A DNA stretch of 64,000 bases from Chryseobacterium geocarposphaerae (GCF_002797535.1 NZ_PGFD01000001.1:434001-498000), one strand, 5' to 3'. Positions 34,128 through 42,830 are shown, numbered from the stretch's first letter. The notes: generated from the letters alone by a model not told the origin. A program made the numbers and translations.

Positions 34128-34901
34128 ATGGAAAATTTATTAAAAGGAAAAATTGCGCTTGTTACAGGTGGAACAAAAGGTATCGGAAAAGCAATTGCTG
34201 ATAAGCTTGCACGTGATGGTGCACAGGTTGTCGTAACAGCCCGCACCAAGCCGGATGAAGAAATAGCACATTATTTTATAGCTGGTGATCTGACTAAGCC
34301 GCAAACTGCCCAGTTTATTGCTGAAGAAATCTTGGAAAAGTTTGGAAAGGTTGATATTGTGATAAATAATGCTGGTGCCAATACAAGTCCTGGAGGTGGA
34401 TACAGTACTCTTAGTGACGAAGATTGGAGCAACGAAATTGAGTTGAACCTTATGTCCGCTGTGAGAGTGAATAAGGCGCTTATACCAAGTCTGATATCAC
34501 AGAATGAAGGTGTGATTATTAATATATCCACTGGGGCAGCAGTGCAGCCGCTTTGGAAAATGACTATGTCGTATTCAGCCTCAAAGGCAGCTTTAAATGC
34601 CTATACAAAAGCTTTGGCAAGCGAATTGGGATCGCAGGGTGTACGTGTTAATGCGGTATCTCCAGGTATGGTCAAAACACCTCTGATGGAAAGTTTTATT
34701 GCTGACATTGCAGAAAAAGGAGGTATCTCTTTTGATGCAGCTTTCAAATCTATAAAAAATGAAATAGGAGACCTTCCATTGAGCAGAATGGGCGAGCCGG
34801 AAGAGGTGGCATCACTTGTGAGTTTTTTGGTTTCCCCGGAAGCAAAATACATCACCGGAGCAAACTATAGGATTGATGGAGGAGCAATGGCAATTTTATA
34901 G
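34128..34901 (+). CDS. SDR family oxidoreductase
   Basis: 257 residues, classical SDR. VTGGTKGIG at 12-20, Arg in VTARTKPDE after strand two (NADPH-type), NNAGA, active-site Ser in NISTGAA, YSASK with catalytic Tyr and Lys, and the C-terminal YRIDGGAMAIL. Divergent from and probably controlled by the HxlR regulator at 33684, an arrangement common for SDRs that remove reactive carbonyls. Substrate not predictable. Confidence 0.93.
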   Translation: MENLLKGKIALVTGGTKGIGKAIADKLARDGAQVVVTARTKPDEEIAHYFIAGDLTKPQTAQFIAEEILEKFGKVDIVINNAGANTSPGGGYSTLSDEDWSNEIELNLMSAVRVNKALIPSLISQNEGVIINISTGAAVQPLWKMTMSYSASKAALNAYTKALASELGSQGVRVNAVSPGMVKTPLMESFIADIAEKGGISFDAAFKSIKNEIGDLPLSRMGEPEEVASLVSFLVSPEAKYITGANYRIDGGAMAIL

Positions 34902-34988
34902 TAATTCCTAGTAATAATATTTTTTAAATTGTATCTACTTTAGTAACAGTACTTTGGATTCTCATTAGGGTATTATAATAGTTTTACT

Positions 34989-35042
34989 CATTTGCATTTT
35001 TTACTATGTTGCTACTTTTTTATGTAAAATTAAATGCAAATG
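34989..35042. repeat. Long-spaced inverted repeat
   Basis: Arms catttgcattt (34989-34999) and aaatgcaaatg (35032-35042) are perfectly complementary over 11 bp and extend with one wobble, with a 32-nt spacer containing a second short ttac/gtaa pair. Could be an RNA stem or a pair of operator half-sites. Confidence 0.5.
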
Positions 35043-35295
35043 GGTTGCTATATCTAGAGTTTTTTGCTCCTTCATAGGAAAAGAATCCGTTCCCATTCTT
35101 TCCACAGTAACCAATTCAATTTTCCATTGTCTACTTTTTTAATAATGGATCGCCACTAACTTACTTCTCCACAAAGACTTTTATCAGATATATTTCCACA
35201 AATTAATCTTTAGTATATCAGGTTAATCTCCAGAATTATTCACAAGCAAGCGTTTACAATATTTATGTAGCTCAAATTATTTAGCCTATAACTAT

Positions 35296-35324
35296 TTTGA
35301 GAACAAAGAAAATTCATATATTTG
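35296..35324 (+). promoter_or_regulatory. Probable promoter of the MarR operon
   Basis: TTTG (35296-35299) and TATATTTG (35317-35324) match the Bacteroidota -33/-7 elements with a 17-bp spacer, slightly shorter than usual. Confidence 0.45.
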
Positions 35325-35328
35325 CAAA

Positions 35329-35348
35329 ATACTTGACTAATCAAATAT
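35329..35348. promoter_or_regulatory. MarR-type dyad in the leader of the MarR gene
   Basis: The near-palindrome atacTTGActaaTCAAatat is centred at 35338/35339, between the -7 box and the start codon at 35363; probably an autoregulatory operator. Confidence 0.4.
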
Positions 35349-35362
35349 ATTACAAATATAAA

Positions 35363-35779
35363 ATGAAAGAAATAAGTACAATTCTGAATATTTTAAAGGT
35401 TCAATCTGTCATTACAAAAAAGTTTGACGGTTTAAGTCTGCATGGTATTAGCCTTACTGACTATATGATCCTGTATATTTTAAGTAATGCACCTGGTAAC
35501 CGTTTAAAAAGAATTGATCTTGCTGAGAATACAGGTTTAACCGCTTCTGGCATTACGCGGATTATTTTACCAATGGAAAAAATGGGACTTGTAGAAAAAG
35601 AAAATAGTGATAGGGATGCGAGGGTGAGTTATGTAAAACTCACTTCTGCCGGAGAAAGAATTTTTACAGAAGCTACAAGTACAGCGGGGTACATATCCAA
35701 AAAGCTATTAGAAGGAATTGTAACGGAAGATCTAAGTGTTTTCGCCGGGCAATTGAAAATCTTAGGGGGTGATATTTAA
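35363..35779 (+). CDS. MarR-family transcriptional regulator
   Basis: 138 residues from the ATG at 35363. The frame extends back to 35297, but those residues lie inside the promoter and resemble no MarR start. A winged-helix core is clear: RIDLAENTGLTASGITRIIL for the recognition region and KENSDRDARVSYVKLTSAG for the wing. MarR proteins usually repress until a phenolic or oxidant ligand binds. It leads a short operon: GIY-YIG-like gene (5 bp), DUF1330-like gene (1 bp) and alpha/beta hydrolase (10 bp). Confidence 0.92.
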   Translation: MKEISTILNILKVQSVITKKFDGLSLHGISLTDYMILYILSNAPGNRLKRIDLAENTGLTASGITRIILPMEKMGLVEKENSDRDARVSYVKLTSAGERIFTEATSTAGYISKKLLEGIVTEDLSVFAGQLKILGGDI

Positions 35780-35784
35780 ATTTA

Positions 35785-36138
35785 ATGAATAGTATGGACA
35801 AAAAGTACAGAAAGAAATTAAACGCTGAGTTTTTAGAGATGAAACCGTTAATGGGTGTATTGACTATTCTGAATAATTCGGAAAATAAAATATTTATTAA
35901 AGAGAGTACTAATTTAAAAGCACTTTCTAATAGAATCCGGTTTGAGCTGAACAACGGACAATTTGATAACAGGAGTTTACAGGACGATTGGATCCGGCTG
36001 GGAGAGAAGAGTTTCGTTTTTGAAAATATGATCATTGTTCCATGGGAAGAGAACAAAATCATAGGCTATAAAAAGAAGTTGCAGAAAGCTAAAAACGATC
36101 TGAAAGAAGAGCAAAGTAAAACCAAAAATATATACTGA
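35785..36138 (+). CDS. GIY-YIG-fold protein with degenerate active site
   Basis: 117 residues. The middle follows the GIY-YIG domain seen in many Bacteroidota proteins: MGVLTILNNSENKIFIKEST, then LKALSNRIRFELNNGQF and LQDDWIRLGEKSFVFE. The signature tyrosines are not where expected: GIY reads GVL and YIG reads FIK. The Arg of the helix (NRIRFEL) and a Glu after SFVF may remain. The C-terminus is a Lys/Glu-rich helix. Nuclease activity is doubtful; a nucleic-acid-binding or vestigial role is possible. Second gene of the MarR-led operon. Confidence 0.65.
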   Translation: MNSMDKKYRKKLNAEFLEMKPLMGVLTILNNSENKIFIKESTNLKALSNRIRFELNNGQFDNRSLQDDWIRLGEKSFVFENMIIVPWEENKIIGYKKKLQKAKNDLKEEQSKTKNIY

Positions 36139-36139
36139 T

Positions 36140-36562
36140 ATGGAAAGCAAAACCTATTTATATCCAACCTACGAAGCCGGCCGGGATCTTATGTTAAAAA
36201 ATATTCAAGGGTCAATCGTAAATTTAAATCTGATACATTTAAAGGAAATTGCTGATTATTCCGGGTTTCCTGAAATTGCACCTGCCAGCGAAATTTCGGG
36301 TTACGAAGCTTTTATGCTCTATATAGACCTTGCCAAACCTTTTCTAGAGCAGGGTGGTGGAGAGATTCTTTTTGTTGGAAAAGGAGACCGCTTTTTGATA
36401 GGTCCTCAGGACGAACAGTGGGATATCTGTATGTTGATTAGACAAAGAAGTGTATCGGATTTTTTTGCTTTCGAGCAGAATCCGGATTATATGAAGATTA
36501 CGGGGCATCGTGTCGCTGCGATATTGGATTCAAGACTTTTACCCTTAGAGATCACATTGTAG
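36140..36562 (+). CDS. DUF1330-like dimeric alpha/beta-barrel protein
   Basis: 140 residues. The second half carries the pattern RSVSDFFAFEQNPDYMKITG, then HRVAAILDSRLLPLE, typical of DUF1330 and related ferredoxin-like small proteins. No signal peptide or membrane segment. Such proteins are often encoded beside oxidoreductases or hydrolases and may bind small aromatic compounds; the function is not established. It starts 1 bp after the GIY-YIG-like gene and ends 10 bp before the hydrolase. Confidence 0.6.
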   Translation: MESKTYLYPTYEAGRDLMLKNIQGSIVNLNLIHLKEIADYSGFPEIAPASEISGYEAFMLYIDLAKPFLEQGGGEILFVGKGDRFLIGPQDEQWDICMLIRQRSVSDFFAFEQNPDYMKITGHRVAAILDSRLLPLEITL

Positions 36563-36572
36563 TAAATTATTT

Positions 36573-37469
36573 ATGGGATATATCGAGCTAAAAAATGCTA
36601 CCATCTATTATGAAGTATTTGGAGCTGAAAACAACGAAACTATCATACTCATCAGTGGGTTAAACACACAAATGACCCGTTGGGAACTTCCATTTCGTAA
36701 TAAGGTTGTAGAAGAAGGATTTCGCGTAATCTGCTTTGACAACAGAGACTGTGGAAAAAGTACTTTTACTACCTATAATAGCAACGACAGCTATAGCTTT
36801 TCTTTGAATGATTTTCTACAGCATCCAGAAAAATATCCTGCCCCTTATTCTTTATTGGATATGGCAGATGATATAAAAGATTTGCTGCATTCACTTGGCA
36901 TCAGGAGCGCAAATATTGTAGGGCGTTCAATGGGTGGCATCATAGCACAGCTATTTGCATCACGATATCCGGAAATGACTCAGACACTGACTTTATTGAT
37001 GTCTTCAAGCTTTAATCCTGCTCTTCCGAAGGCAGATGATGCATTGATAGGCAAAATGACAAACAGCACTACAAATTTTCACGATAATAAGCAAGCTTAT
37101 ATACATGAAAAAGTTGATTTTATGAAAGCTATTTATGGAAATAAATATAGTTTTAATGAAGAAAAAGAACGTTGGTTAATTATCGAAGACGAAAGCCGAA
37201 AGTCTCCATTCGTTAGGCCATTTCGTCAGATCATTGCCCTGCTGAGTTATCAATATGATTCAAATGTTCTTACTAGTCTCCATGTACCCACATTGACGAT
37301 ACATGGAGATGAAGATCCGTTATTTAATATTGAACATGCAGTTGATTTAAAAAATACTATTCCTTACTGTGAGCTGATCATAAAAAGAGGAATGGGACAC
37401 GCTATCCCGGATTCACTATTTCCGTCACTGGTGAAAGACATTTCAAATTTTATTGCTAAAACTGAATGA
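36573..37469 (+). CDS. Alpha/beta hydrolase
   Basis: 298 residues, no signal peptide, so cytoplasmic. Ser119 in GRSMGG is the nucleophile, the acid lies in IHGDEDPLF, and His276 lies in GMGHAIP. The NRDCGKS loop after strand four is typical of the subfamily often annotated with aclacinomycin methylesterase or related esterases. The oxyanion segment reads ISGLN instead of HG. Last gene of the MarR-led operon; its stop lies only 10 bp from the stop of the convergent gene at 37480. Confidence 0.87.
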   Translation: MGYIELKNATIYYEVFGAENNETIILISGLNTQMTRWELPFRNKVVEEGFRVICFDNRDCGKSTFTTYNSNDSYSFSLNDFLQHPEKYPAPYSLLDMADDIKDLLHSLGIRSANIVGRSMGGIIAQLFASRYPEMTQTLTLLMSSSFNPALPKADDALIGKMTNSTTNFHDNKQAYIHEKVDFMKAIYGNKYSFNEEKERWLIIEDESRKSPFVRPFRQIIALLSYQYDSNVLTSLHVPTLTIHGDEDPLFNIEHAVDLKNTIPYCELIIKRGMGHAIPDSLFPSLVKDISNFIAKTE

Positions 37470-37479
37470 AAAGTCATGA

Positions 37480-38379
37480 TCAAAATGTAAGTAGCAATGG
37501 TGAAATATATGGTTTAGGAGTCCATTGCCACTGATCATCGGCACGTTCGATAAAGCCTATTCCTGGCCAGGGAAGGTGGGAGGCACAAACCACAGATTTT
37601 TGTTTATGACATTGTTCCAGTATATTTTTTCGGGTGTCGATCCCCAAAGAAAAATCAGCATCCCATTGTGTACCCCAAACCGGATTAGAGATCAATACAG
37701 GACTATGAACCAGATCAACCAGATGCGTAATGGATAGCTTACCCGAATAAACCGTAAATATGATGTGTCCGGGAGTATGTCCGGGAGCTGCCTGTGTTTT
37801 AATACAGGAAAATAATTCATCACCTGCATCAAATATTTCTAAACGATGGGTAATGGCTCCTAATATCTGCTTAACCAGTGAAACAGAACCATGTCCAAAC
37901 TCAGGCCTCCGACTGTTGGGGAAATTCGGCTCCTGTGCAAACCAGAATTCCAGTTCAGTCCGTGAAATATAGAATCTTGCATTTGGAAATACCAGATTAT
38001 CATTTTCGGTTAATATGCCCCCAATATGATCCCGATGAGCATGCGTTATCAATACATCTGAAATATCACTGGCTCCGAATCCGGCACTTTTCAGACTATG
38101 TAATAATTTCCCTGCATTTTTTTTATCATAAAAGCCTTCTCCTGTATCTACGAGTATTAATTGTTCATTCTTTCGGATAAGCATCACATTAATAGGAGCT
38201 TCGTAGATATCGGCAGGTAAGTGCAGTCGGTTGAGCTCCTTTTGAAGATCTGCAGGTACTGCATCCGTAGCAATAATGGGTTGATATGATCCTATATCAA
38301 AATATCCATCGGAAAGAATATAGATTTCCAGGGTATCAAATGGAATCTTGAGGTGACTGTAGTTGGTTTGCATATTCAT
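37480..38379 (-). CDS. MBL-fold metallo-hydrolase
   Basis: 299 residues. The metal-binding motif HAHRDH occupies 113-118, preceded by LVDTGEG at 77-83 and followed by PGHTPGH and a later THLVDLVHSP segment with further ligands. The layout resembles quorum-quenching lactonase-like and other binuclear-zinc MBL enzymes; the substrate is unknown. No signal peptide. Last gene of a minus-strand operon whose promoter carries a TetR-type box (39777); 18 bp after the hydrolase at 38398. Confidence 0.9.
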   Translation of the reverse strand: MNMQTNYSHLKIPFDTLEIYILSDGYFDIGSYQPIIATDAVPADLQKELNRLHLPADIYEAPINVMLIRKNEQLILVDTGEGFYDKKNAGKLLHSLKSAGFGASDISDVLITHAHRDHIGGILTENDNLVFPNARFYISRTELEFWFAQEPNFPNSRRPEFGHGSVSLVKQILGAITHRLEIFDAGDELFSCIKTQAAPGHTPGHIIFTVYSGKLSITHLVDLVHSPVLISNPVWGTQWDADFSLGIDTRKNILEQCHKQKSVVCASHLPWPGIGFIERADDQWQWTPKPYISPLLLTF

Positions 38380-38397
38380 AAGGGTACTGCGATTAAA

Positions 38398-39246
38398 TTA
38401 GCATTTGGTTTTGTTTAAAAACGGAAATATTCGTGGTGCTAATCCAGTCAAAACATGTCCCATTTCCGGAATGGTTATTATGGTAAAGTCGTCGATAATA
38501 TGTTGCAATCTAGCGGTAATTTCCTGAGTAGAGCGGATTACATCCTGTTCTCCGCCGATGAATAACACAGGCATTGTCAAACGGCTAAGCTCATCATCTG
38601 AAAAAATATATTCTTTTTCTATCCTCGCATTAAAATTAGTTTGTATTAAATCCATAAATGCTACAATTTTTTGATCCATACGCTGGCTTCCCAAGACCAA
38701 TCTATTAATCTTGATACGTCCAGTTGTTCCCAAAAGGGAATAGAGGATGGCTTTAATGATAAATATTGTTTTGGTAGGAACTACTCCCGCCGGTGTCAAC
38801 AAAACTAAGCGGTCGACTAATTCAGGAAAGCTTGTTGCAAAGCGTAATGCCAACCATCCTCCTTGCGATAATCCAATGATATTTGCCTTGCTGATATTGA
38901 GCCTGTCAAAAATCTCTTTTAGCCATTTCGCGAAGTCTTTTGTTTCATAAGAAGGTCTGGTTTCTGCGCTCTTTCCTGCCTCTCCGATAATATCTATTGC
39001 TATGACTTTATATTGTTTTGAATATTCGGCTATGTCTGATAACCATGACGTTGCATTAGAAGATGTGCCGTGCAGTAATACGATGATTTCTTGGTGTTGG
39101 CTTCCGGCCTCCAAAAAATGGGTGTCCCCAAAAGTTGTTTTCAGCACACTGGTTTTCAAATTCAATGGAGCATTTTTTATGGCATCATCGTAAGCCCGGA
39201 TAATTTTGTCTTTTCCTTCAGGGCTTTTAAAGATTGATTGTTTCAT
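38398..39246 (-). CDS. Alpha/beta hydrolase
   Basis: 282 residues, cytoplasmic. HGTSSN at 59-64 forms the oxyanion loop, Ser127 in GLSQGG is the nucleophile, an acid follows in FIGGEQD, and the His lies in PEMGHVLTG. A cap region sits around 150-210. It is the middle gene of the thioesterase-hydrolase-MBL operon (35 bp and 18 bp gaps), suggesting successive hydrolysis of an acyl or lactone compound; that pathway is inference. Confidence 0.88.
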   Translation of the reverse strand: MKQSIFKSPEGKDKIIRAYDDAIKNAPLNLKTSVLKTTFGDTHFLEAGSQHQEIIVLLHGTSSNATSWLSDIAEYSKQYKVIAIDIIGEAGKSAETRPSYETKDFAKWLKEIFDRLNISKANIIGLSQGGWLALRFATSFPELVDRLVLLTPAGVVPTKTIFIIKAILYSLLGTTGRIKINRLVLGSQRMDQKIVAFMDLIQTNFNARIEKEYIFSDDELSRLTMPVLFIGGEQDVIRSTQEITARLQHIIDDFTIITIPEMGHVLTGLAPRIFPFLNKTKC

Positions 39247-39281
39247 GAATGGTTTGTATAAAGTTGTAATTGAGAATTAGA

Positions 39282-39755
39282 TTAACGTACTTTCGCTTCA
39301 TCACCTCTTAAAGTCATGACCGTACTTGTTATCATAGCGGCTTTTTTACCATCACTGCGGAAAATATCGCATTGATAATGACTTAAGTTTTTTCCACTAT
39401 GTAAGGGTGATGCTGTGGCAGTGAGTATATCCTCGAAAACGGGTCGGTAAAAATTGACTTTCAATTCTACGGATGTAAAAGTTTCGCCTTCCTGAATAAC
39501 AGTAGAATGTGCGGTTCCGATGGCTGCGTCTGCCAGTTCACAAAGCAGACCTCCGTGAATGGTTCCCTGTTGGTTACTGTGCTTTTCTTTTGTAGCATTG
39601 ATCTGTACAGTAGCTGTACCTAAACCGGCTTCAACAATTTGTATCCCCAATGTTTTTGATATCGGTGTCGGATATTGCATGTGTGTATGCATGCCATCCG
39701 TGATTTCCCTTTTTATCAATTTATTTAGGTAATCTAATATCGATAGTTTTGTCAT
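39282..39755 (-). CDS. PaaI-type hotdog thioesterase
   Basis: 157 residues. The hotdog signature HGGLLCELADAAIGTA includes the Asp/Glu general-base region, and the partner strands are FTSVELKVNFYRPV and KNLSHYQCDI. PaaI-like enzymes hydrolyse acyl-CoA thioesters, often aromatic ones. First gene of a three-gene minus-strand operon; the TetR-type box at 39777-39802 lies 22 bp before its start codon. The Thr/Lys-rich N-terminus before SILDYL is short, so the ATG at 39755 is the natural start. Confidence 0.88.
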   Translation of the reverse strand: MTKLSILDYLNKLIKREITDGMHTHMQYPTPISKTLGIQIVEAGLGTATVQINATKEKHSNQQGTIHGGLLCELADAAIGTAHSTVIQEGETFTSVELKVNFYRPVFEDILTATASPLHSGKNLSHYQCDIFRSDGKKAAMITSTVMTLRGDEAKVR

Positions 39756-39776
39756 TTTGTTGTATTATATTTATAT

Positions 39777-39802
39777 AAAATAAACCAATCGGTCTTTTTT
39801 TT
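39777..39802. promoter_or_regulatory. TetR-type box 1 (before the thioesterase operon)
   Basis: aaaataaaccaatcggtctt followed by a T run; nearly identical to sites at 42891 and 43561. The core AACCAATCGGTCT is an imperfect palindrome of the GACCGATCGGTC kind bound by TetR/AcrR repressors. Confidence 0.65.
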
Positions 39803-39812
39803 GCTAAAAAAA

Positions 39813-40352
39813 TTATATGTTTTCCATGTTTCCAATTATAGATTGTATGGTGTACAAATGGTGCAAATCATGTTCCGCAACAAAATACATCAGGTCAATG
39901 ATATTCATTGGTTGATGTAATCTTGGATGCATACTTGTCTTCAACAAGTCTTCTTCACTCATTTTTTGAAGCATTGCAATTGTTTTGTGTCTTTCGCTGG
40001 CCAGGTTCTTAATAAGCTCTTCAAACAACATATTGTTGAAAGAAGACTCATCGGTTGCTGTATTGTTTAAATCGGCAGGGGACATATCTGGTTTTCCTTC
40101 CTTTATATCTCTAAAACGGATTCGCCATAGATCTTCTAAAAGGATTAAATGCCCTATATTCTCATTGACAGACCATTTATCTCCCATTTTTCGGGTTGAA
40201 GCTTCTATAGGACAACTTTTCAGCAGTTTATTTAGAACAGACGGAAAATGTTCAAGTCGTTGTAAAAATTCGTCAAAATATTCCGAACCTGTGTTTGAAT
40301 CAAATTGTCGGTCGAACCATCTGACAAATGATTGTGGCTTTACTTTTTTCAT
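39813..40352 (-). CDS. DinB-family protein (putative metalloprotein)
   Basis: About 179 residues from the ATG at 40352 (an in-frame ATG at 40361 adds three residues). The DinB four-helix bundle is recognisable: VNENIGHLILLEDLWRIR supplies one ligand His, and EHDLHHLYTI near residue 165 supplies the other two. DinB/YfiT proteins bind Zn or Ni and include thiol-dependent transferases; the substrate here is unknown. It begins about 10 bp after the stop of the hydrolase at 40363 and ends 57 bp before the thioesterase, a gap filled by a TetR-type box. Confidence 0.85.
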   Translation of the reverse strand: MKKVKPQSFVRWFDRQFDSNTGSEYFDEFLQRLEHFPSVLNKLLKSCPIEASTRKMGDKWSVNENIGHLILLEDLWRIRFRDIKEGKPDMSPADLNNTATDESSFNNMLFEELIKNLASERHKTIAMLQKMSEEDLLKTSMHPRLHQPMNIIDLMYFVAEHDLHHLYTIQSIIGNMENI

Positions 40353-40362
40353 TAGTATCAAT

Positions 40363-41007
40363 TTATAGATTATTACTATTAATCCATGCTTTGGCAGGTA
40401 TTATCCACTCCTCTATTGCCCTGAACAAAAAGCCGTGTTCCAGACCTGTGTTGAGGGTAATCTCTTTAAAAGATTTTAAATCAGAATTTTTAAATCTAAG
40501 TTGCCTTGATAATAACTCAGCGCCGACGTCGGTTTTTTCATTAATCGATAAAATCTTCCCGTACAGCCGGAACTTTCGATCTTCGTTCATTGAATCATTT
40601 TTAAAGCTTGAGCCAATAAAAACAAATTTCAAATCTGGATTTTTGGCATAATAGGAGATGTATTGAGCTATATAACCTCCCTGAGACGTTCCGACAATTG
40701 AAATATGGTCATAAGGAACTCCATAGTTATGTAAGCTGTCAATTGTAAGGATCACCTTTTTTGCATACATCTTAGGATCAGTGTCGGGCTTTCTTTTTTC
40801 AGATAGTATGACAGAATTTGCGGATTGAAGCTTTTCTAAAATAGCTGTATAAGCCGCTGGTCCGTATTTAGGATGGGATTCATTTAACGAATGTCCTTCC
40901 AAAAATTTATTATGCAAAAAAAAGACATACTTTTTTTGAGTACTATTTTGAGCATTAGTAGCAAACGGAAGAAATGACAGATAAAGAAATATTAACCTAA
41001 GAAACAT
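40363..41007 (-). CDS. Exported small alpha/beta hydrolase
   Basis: 214 residues with a signal peptide (1-20, ending TNAQ). The nucleophile is Ser108 in GTSQGG and the His is in GLEHGFLF; the oxyanion strand is VFFLHNKF. The fold is short, without a cap domain, like dienelactone-hydrolase or acyl-esterase domains. It lies between the methyltransferase (47 bp) and DinB genes in the minus-strand block beginning at 42830. Substrate unknown. Confidence 0.8.
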   Translation of the reverse strand: MFLRLIFLYLSFLPFATNAQNSTQKKYVFFLHNKFLEGHSLNESHPKYGPAAYTAILEKLQSANSVILSEKRKPDTDPKMYAKKVILTIDSLHNYGVPYDHISIVGTSQGGYIAQYISYYAKNPDLKFVFIGSSFKNDSMNEDRKFRLYGKILSINEKTDVGAELLSRQLRFKNSDLKSFKEITLNTGLEHGFLFRAIEEWIIPAKAWINSNNL

Positions 41008-41054
41008 ATAATTTGAATAAACAGACCATTTTAATTTAGAGACAGCATCAGATT

Positions 41055-41876
41055 TTATTGTTCATTATCCACAAGATGTCTTTTTGAGGCTGTCAATGCA
41101 TATACCATAGGGATTTTGTCTCCTAGATGAGCAATTCTGAACTTACCGGGTTCAAATTCAATTGAATTATTGAAATTATTGTATGGTGAATAATCAAATT
41201 CTTCAATGGAATTCATTTCTAAACCATTTTGCATCAGACTACTTATTACTTCGGCTAAGCCGTGGTTCCAGCCAATTGATTTGACTTCAAATTCCGCTTC
41301 TTTATCTGCATAAGTTCCTTTTTCGGTTTCTATAATGGCTCCGGAATTAAAATATCTGTATTCAATCTTTTTAAACCCCGAATCAAACATCCAGACAACC
41401 GGATGAAATTCTACAAAAACAAACGTACCACCGGGTTTCAGGAATTTCGAAATGATCTTTGCCCACCGATCCAGATCCGGAAGCCAGCCGATAGTACCGT
41501 AACTTGTAAAGACAATATCAAACTGACGATCCAAATGATTGGGCAGGTCATAAACATCGCTGCAGATAAAAGTTGTTGAAACATTACTCTGTTTTGCCAG
41601 TTCCCGTGCCCGATCTATTGCTACATCCGAAAGGTCAACGCCGACTACGTCCGCTCCCAGGCGACTTAAAGAGATACTATCTTGTCCGAAATGGCATTGT
41701 AAGTGCAATACGGATTTTGCTGTCAAATCTCCAAGTAAATTAAGCTCTATATCCTTTAATGAATTTTTTCCCTTCAAAAAGGCATCCAGGTTATAAAAAT
41801 CAGAATTGATGTGAGCTTCTGTTCTGGTATTCCAAGATTCCCTGTTTATTTCCAAATAATTGTCTTCTGCATTCAT
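41055..41876 (-). CDS. Class I SAM-dependent methyltransferase
   Basis: 273 residues. Motif I reads VLHLQCHFGQDSISLSRLGA, followed by VVGVDLSDVAIDRA. The HLQCHFGQ form is typical of a Bacteroidota/Firmicutes group of uncharacterised methyltransferases (DUF-type with Methyltransf_11/25 domains). Later blocks VFTSYGTIGWLPDLDRWAKI and GGTFVFVEFHP complete the fold. Substrate unknown. 10 bp from the VOC gene, so co-transcribed. Confidence 0.9.
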   Translation of the reverse strand: MNAEDNYLEINRESWNTRTEAHINSDFYNLDAFLKGKNSLKDIELNLLGDLTAKSVLHLQCHFGQDSISLSRLGADVVGVDLSDVAIDRARELAKQSNVSTTFICSDVYDLPNHLDRQFDIVFTSYGTIGWLPDLDRWAKIISKFLKPGGTFVFVEFHPVVWMFDSGFKKIEYRYFNSGAIIETEKGTYADKEAEFEVKSIGWNHGLAEVISSLMQNGLEMNSIEEFDYSPYNNFNNSIEFEPGKFRIAHLGDKIPMVYALTASKRHLVDNEQ

Positions 41877-41886
41877 ATGTATTTAT

Positions 41887-42342
41887 CTAATGAGGTGAAT
41901 TGTTTTTTTGCCATTCTTCGTAGCTGAGCACGCCAAGTTCTGGCCGACTTTTACCGTTCAGAATATGGATAAACTCCAGTTGATTTCCGTCTGGATCGTC
42001 AAAATAAAGAGCAAGTGCAGGCATCCAGGCAAAAACCATTGGTTCATTGCTGCCATTTTTAAGGAAATTATACGCCTTTAATCCGTTTTTCTCTAAAAAA
42101 GTATTTGCATCTTTTAAAATAAAATCTTTGGAACAGCTGAATGCAAAATGTCTTTTATGGAGATTGCCTTCTTGTTCCCAAAGTCCGAGCATTGCCTTTT
42201 TATTTTCTCCGATCCAAAGAAACGCAATCGGCCTGGTTTCATCATAGTGTGCAAATTCAAGTCCCAATATTTGAGTATAGAACTGAACTGCGTTTTCCAA
42301 GTTGCTTACTTGAATGTGTGTCTCATATAATCCTTCAATCAT
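41887..42342 (-). CDS. VOC-family (glyoxalase/bleomycin-resistance-like) protein
   Basis: 151 residues with the two beta-alpha-beta-beta-beta modules of the vicinal-oxygen-chelate fold: ETHIQVSNLENAVQFYTQIL first, and ALYFDDPDGNQLEFIHIL second. His8 or so and the late Glu (LEFI) are likely metal ligands. VOC members include glyoxalases, fosfomycin/bleomycin resistance proteins and dioxygenases; the exact role is not visible. Second gene of the GNAT-led operon. Confidence 0.88.
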   Translation of the reverse strand: MIEGLYETHIQVSNLENAVQFYTQILGLEFAHYDETRPIAFLWIGENKKAMLGLWEQEGNLHKRHFAFSCSKDFILKDANTFLEKNGLKAYNFLKNGSNEPMVFAWMPALALYFDDPDGNQLEFIHILNGKSRPELGVLSYEEWQKNNSPH

Positions 42343-42395
42343 TTTTTATATTTTTTTATTAATAATTATTGTGTGGTGATAATTATGATCATTTA

Positions 42396-42830
42396 TCATC
42401 TTAGCATATGAATAATCGGATAATCTTTACCTGAGCCATCCTTTTCGGATCTTCCTGCTTTTCTGAACCCTAATTTTTCATAAAATCCGACGGCCTGATA
42501 ATTTTGCTCATTGACGTCAACCTTTGTAATGCCTTTCGTTTCATCCATAAATTGAAATAGGCTCTTTCCATAACCTTTACCACGGTAGTCATTGTGAACA
42601 AACAGCATTTCTAAGCTTCCTTCTGATACCGATGCAAATGCTACCGGTTGGTTTTGCAGTATAAAAAGGTATACTTCGAGATTGGGCAGATAATCCTTGG
42701 GAATAGCATGTTTAAAGAAAGAAAGATCTTCCTCAAGCAGAAAGTCGTGAGTTGCTCTTACAGCGGATTCCCAAATTTCCATAATTCTTGGATAATCTCC
42801 AGTGGTTGCGAGCCTGATTTGTATTGACAT
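42396..42830 (-). CDS. GNAT-family N-acetyltransferase
   Basis: 144 residues. The acetyl-CoA motif A is LFVHNDYRGKGYGKSLFQF, with the Q/RxxGxG/A form RGKGYG, and motif B contains NYQAVGFYEKLGFRK. This is the short PhnO/YjaB-like group that acetylates amines or small molecules. First gene of the block reaching 39813; a TetR-type box at 42891-42914 lies about 60 bp before its start. Confidence 0.9.
   Translation of the reverse strand: MSIQIRLATTGDYPRIMEIWESAVRATHDFLLEEDLSFFKHAIPKDYLPNLEVYLFILQNQPVAFASVSEGSLEMLFVHNDYRGKGYGKSLFQFMDETKGITKVDVNEQNYQAVGFYEKLGFRKAGRSEKDGSGKDYPIIHMLR

Larger units (their letters stand above)
34902..35362. other. Intergenic stretch of about 460 bp
   Basis: No gene seen. 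It holds an inverted repeat (34989-35042), a promoter candidate (35296-35324) and a MarR-type dyad just before the gene at 35363. Confidence 0.5.

Noticed and set aside
36573..37479. MarR operon and MBL gene as a phage-defence island because of the GIY-YIG domain
   Set aside because: The GIY-YIG domain is degenerate and the neighbours are ordinary metabolic enzymes; no helicase, methylase, toxin or nucleotidyltransferase is present.
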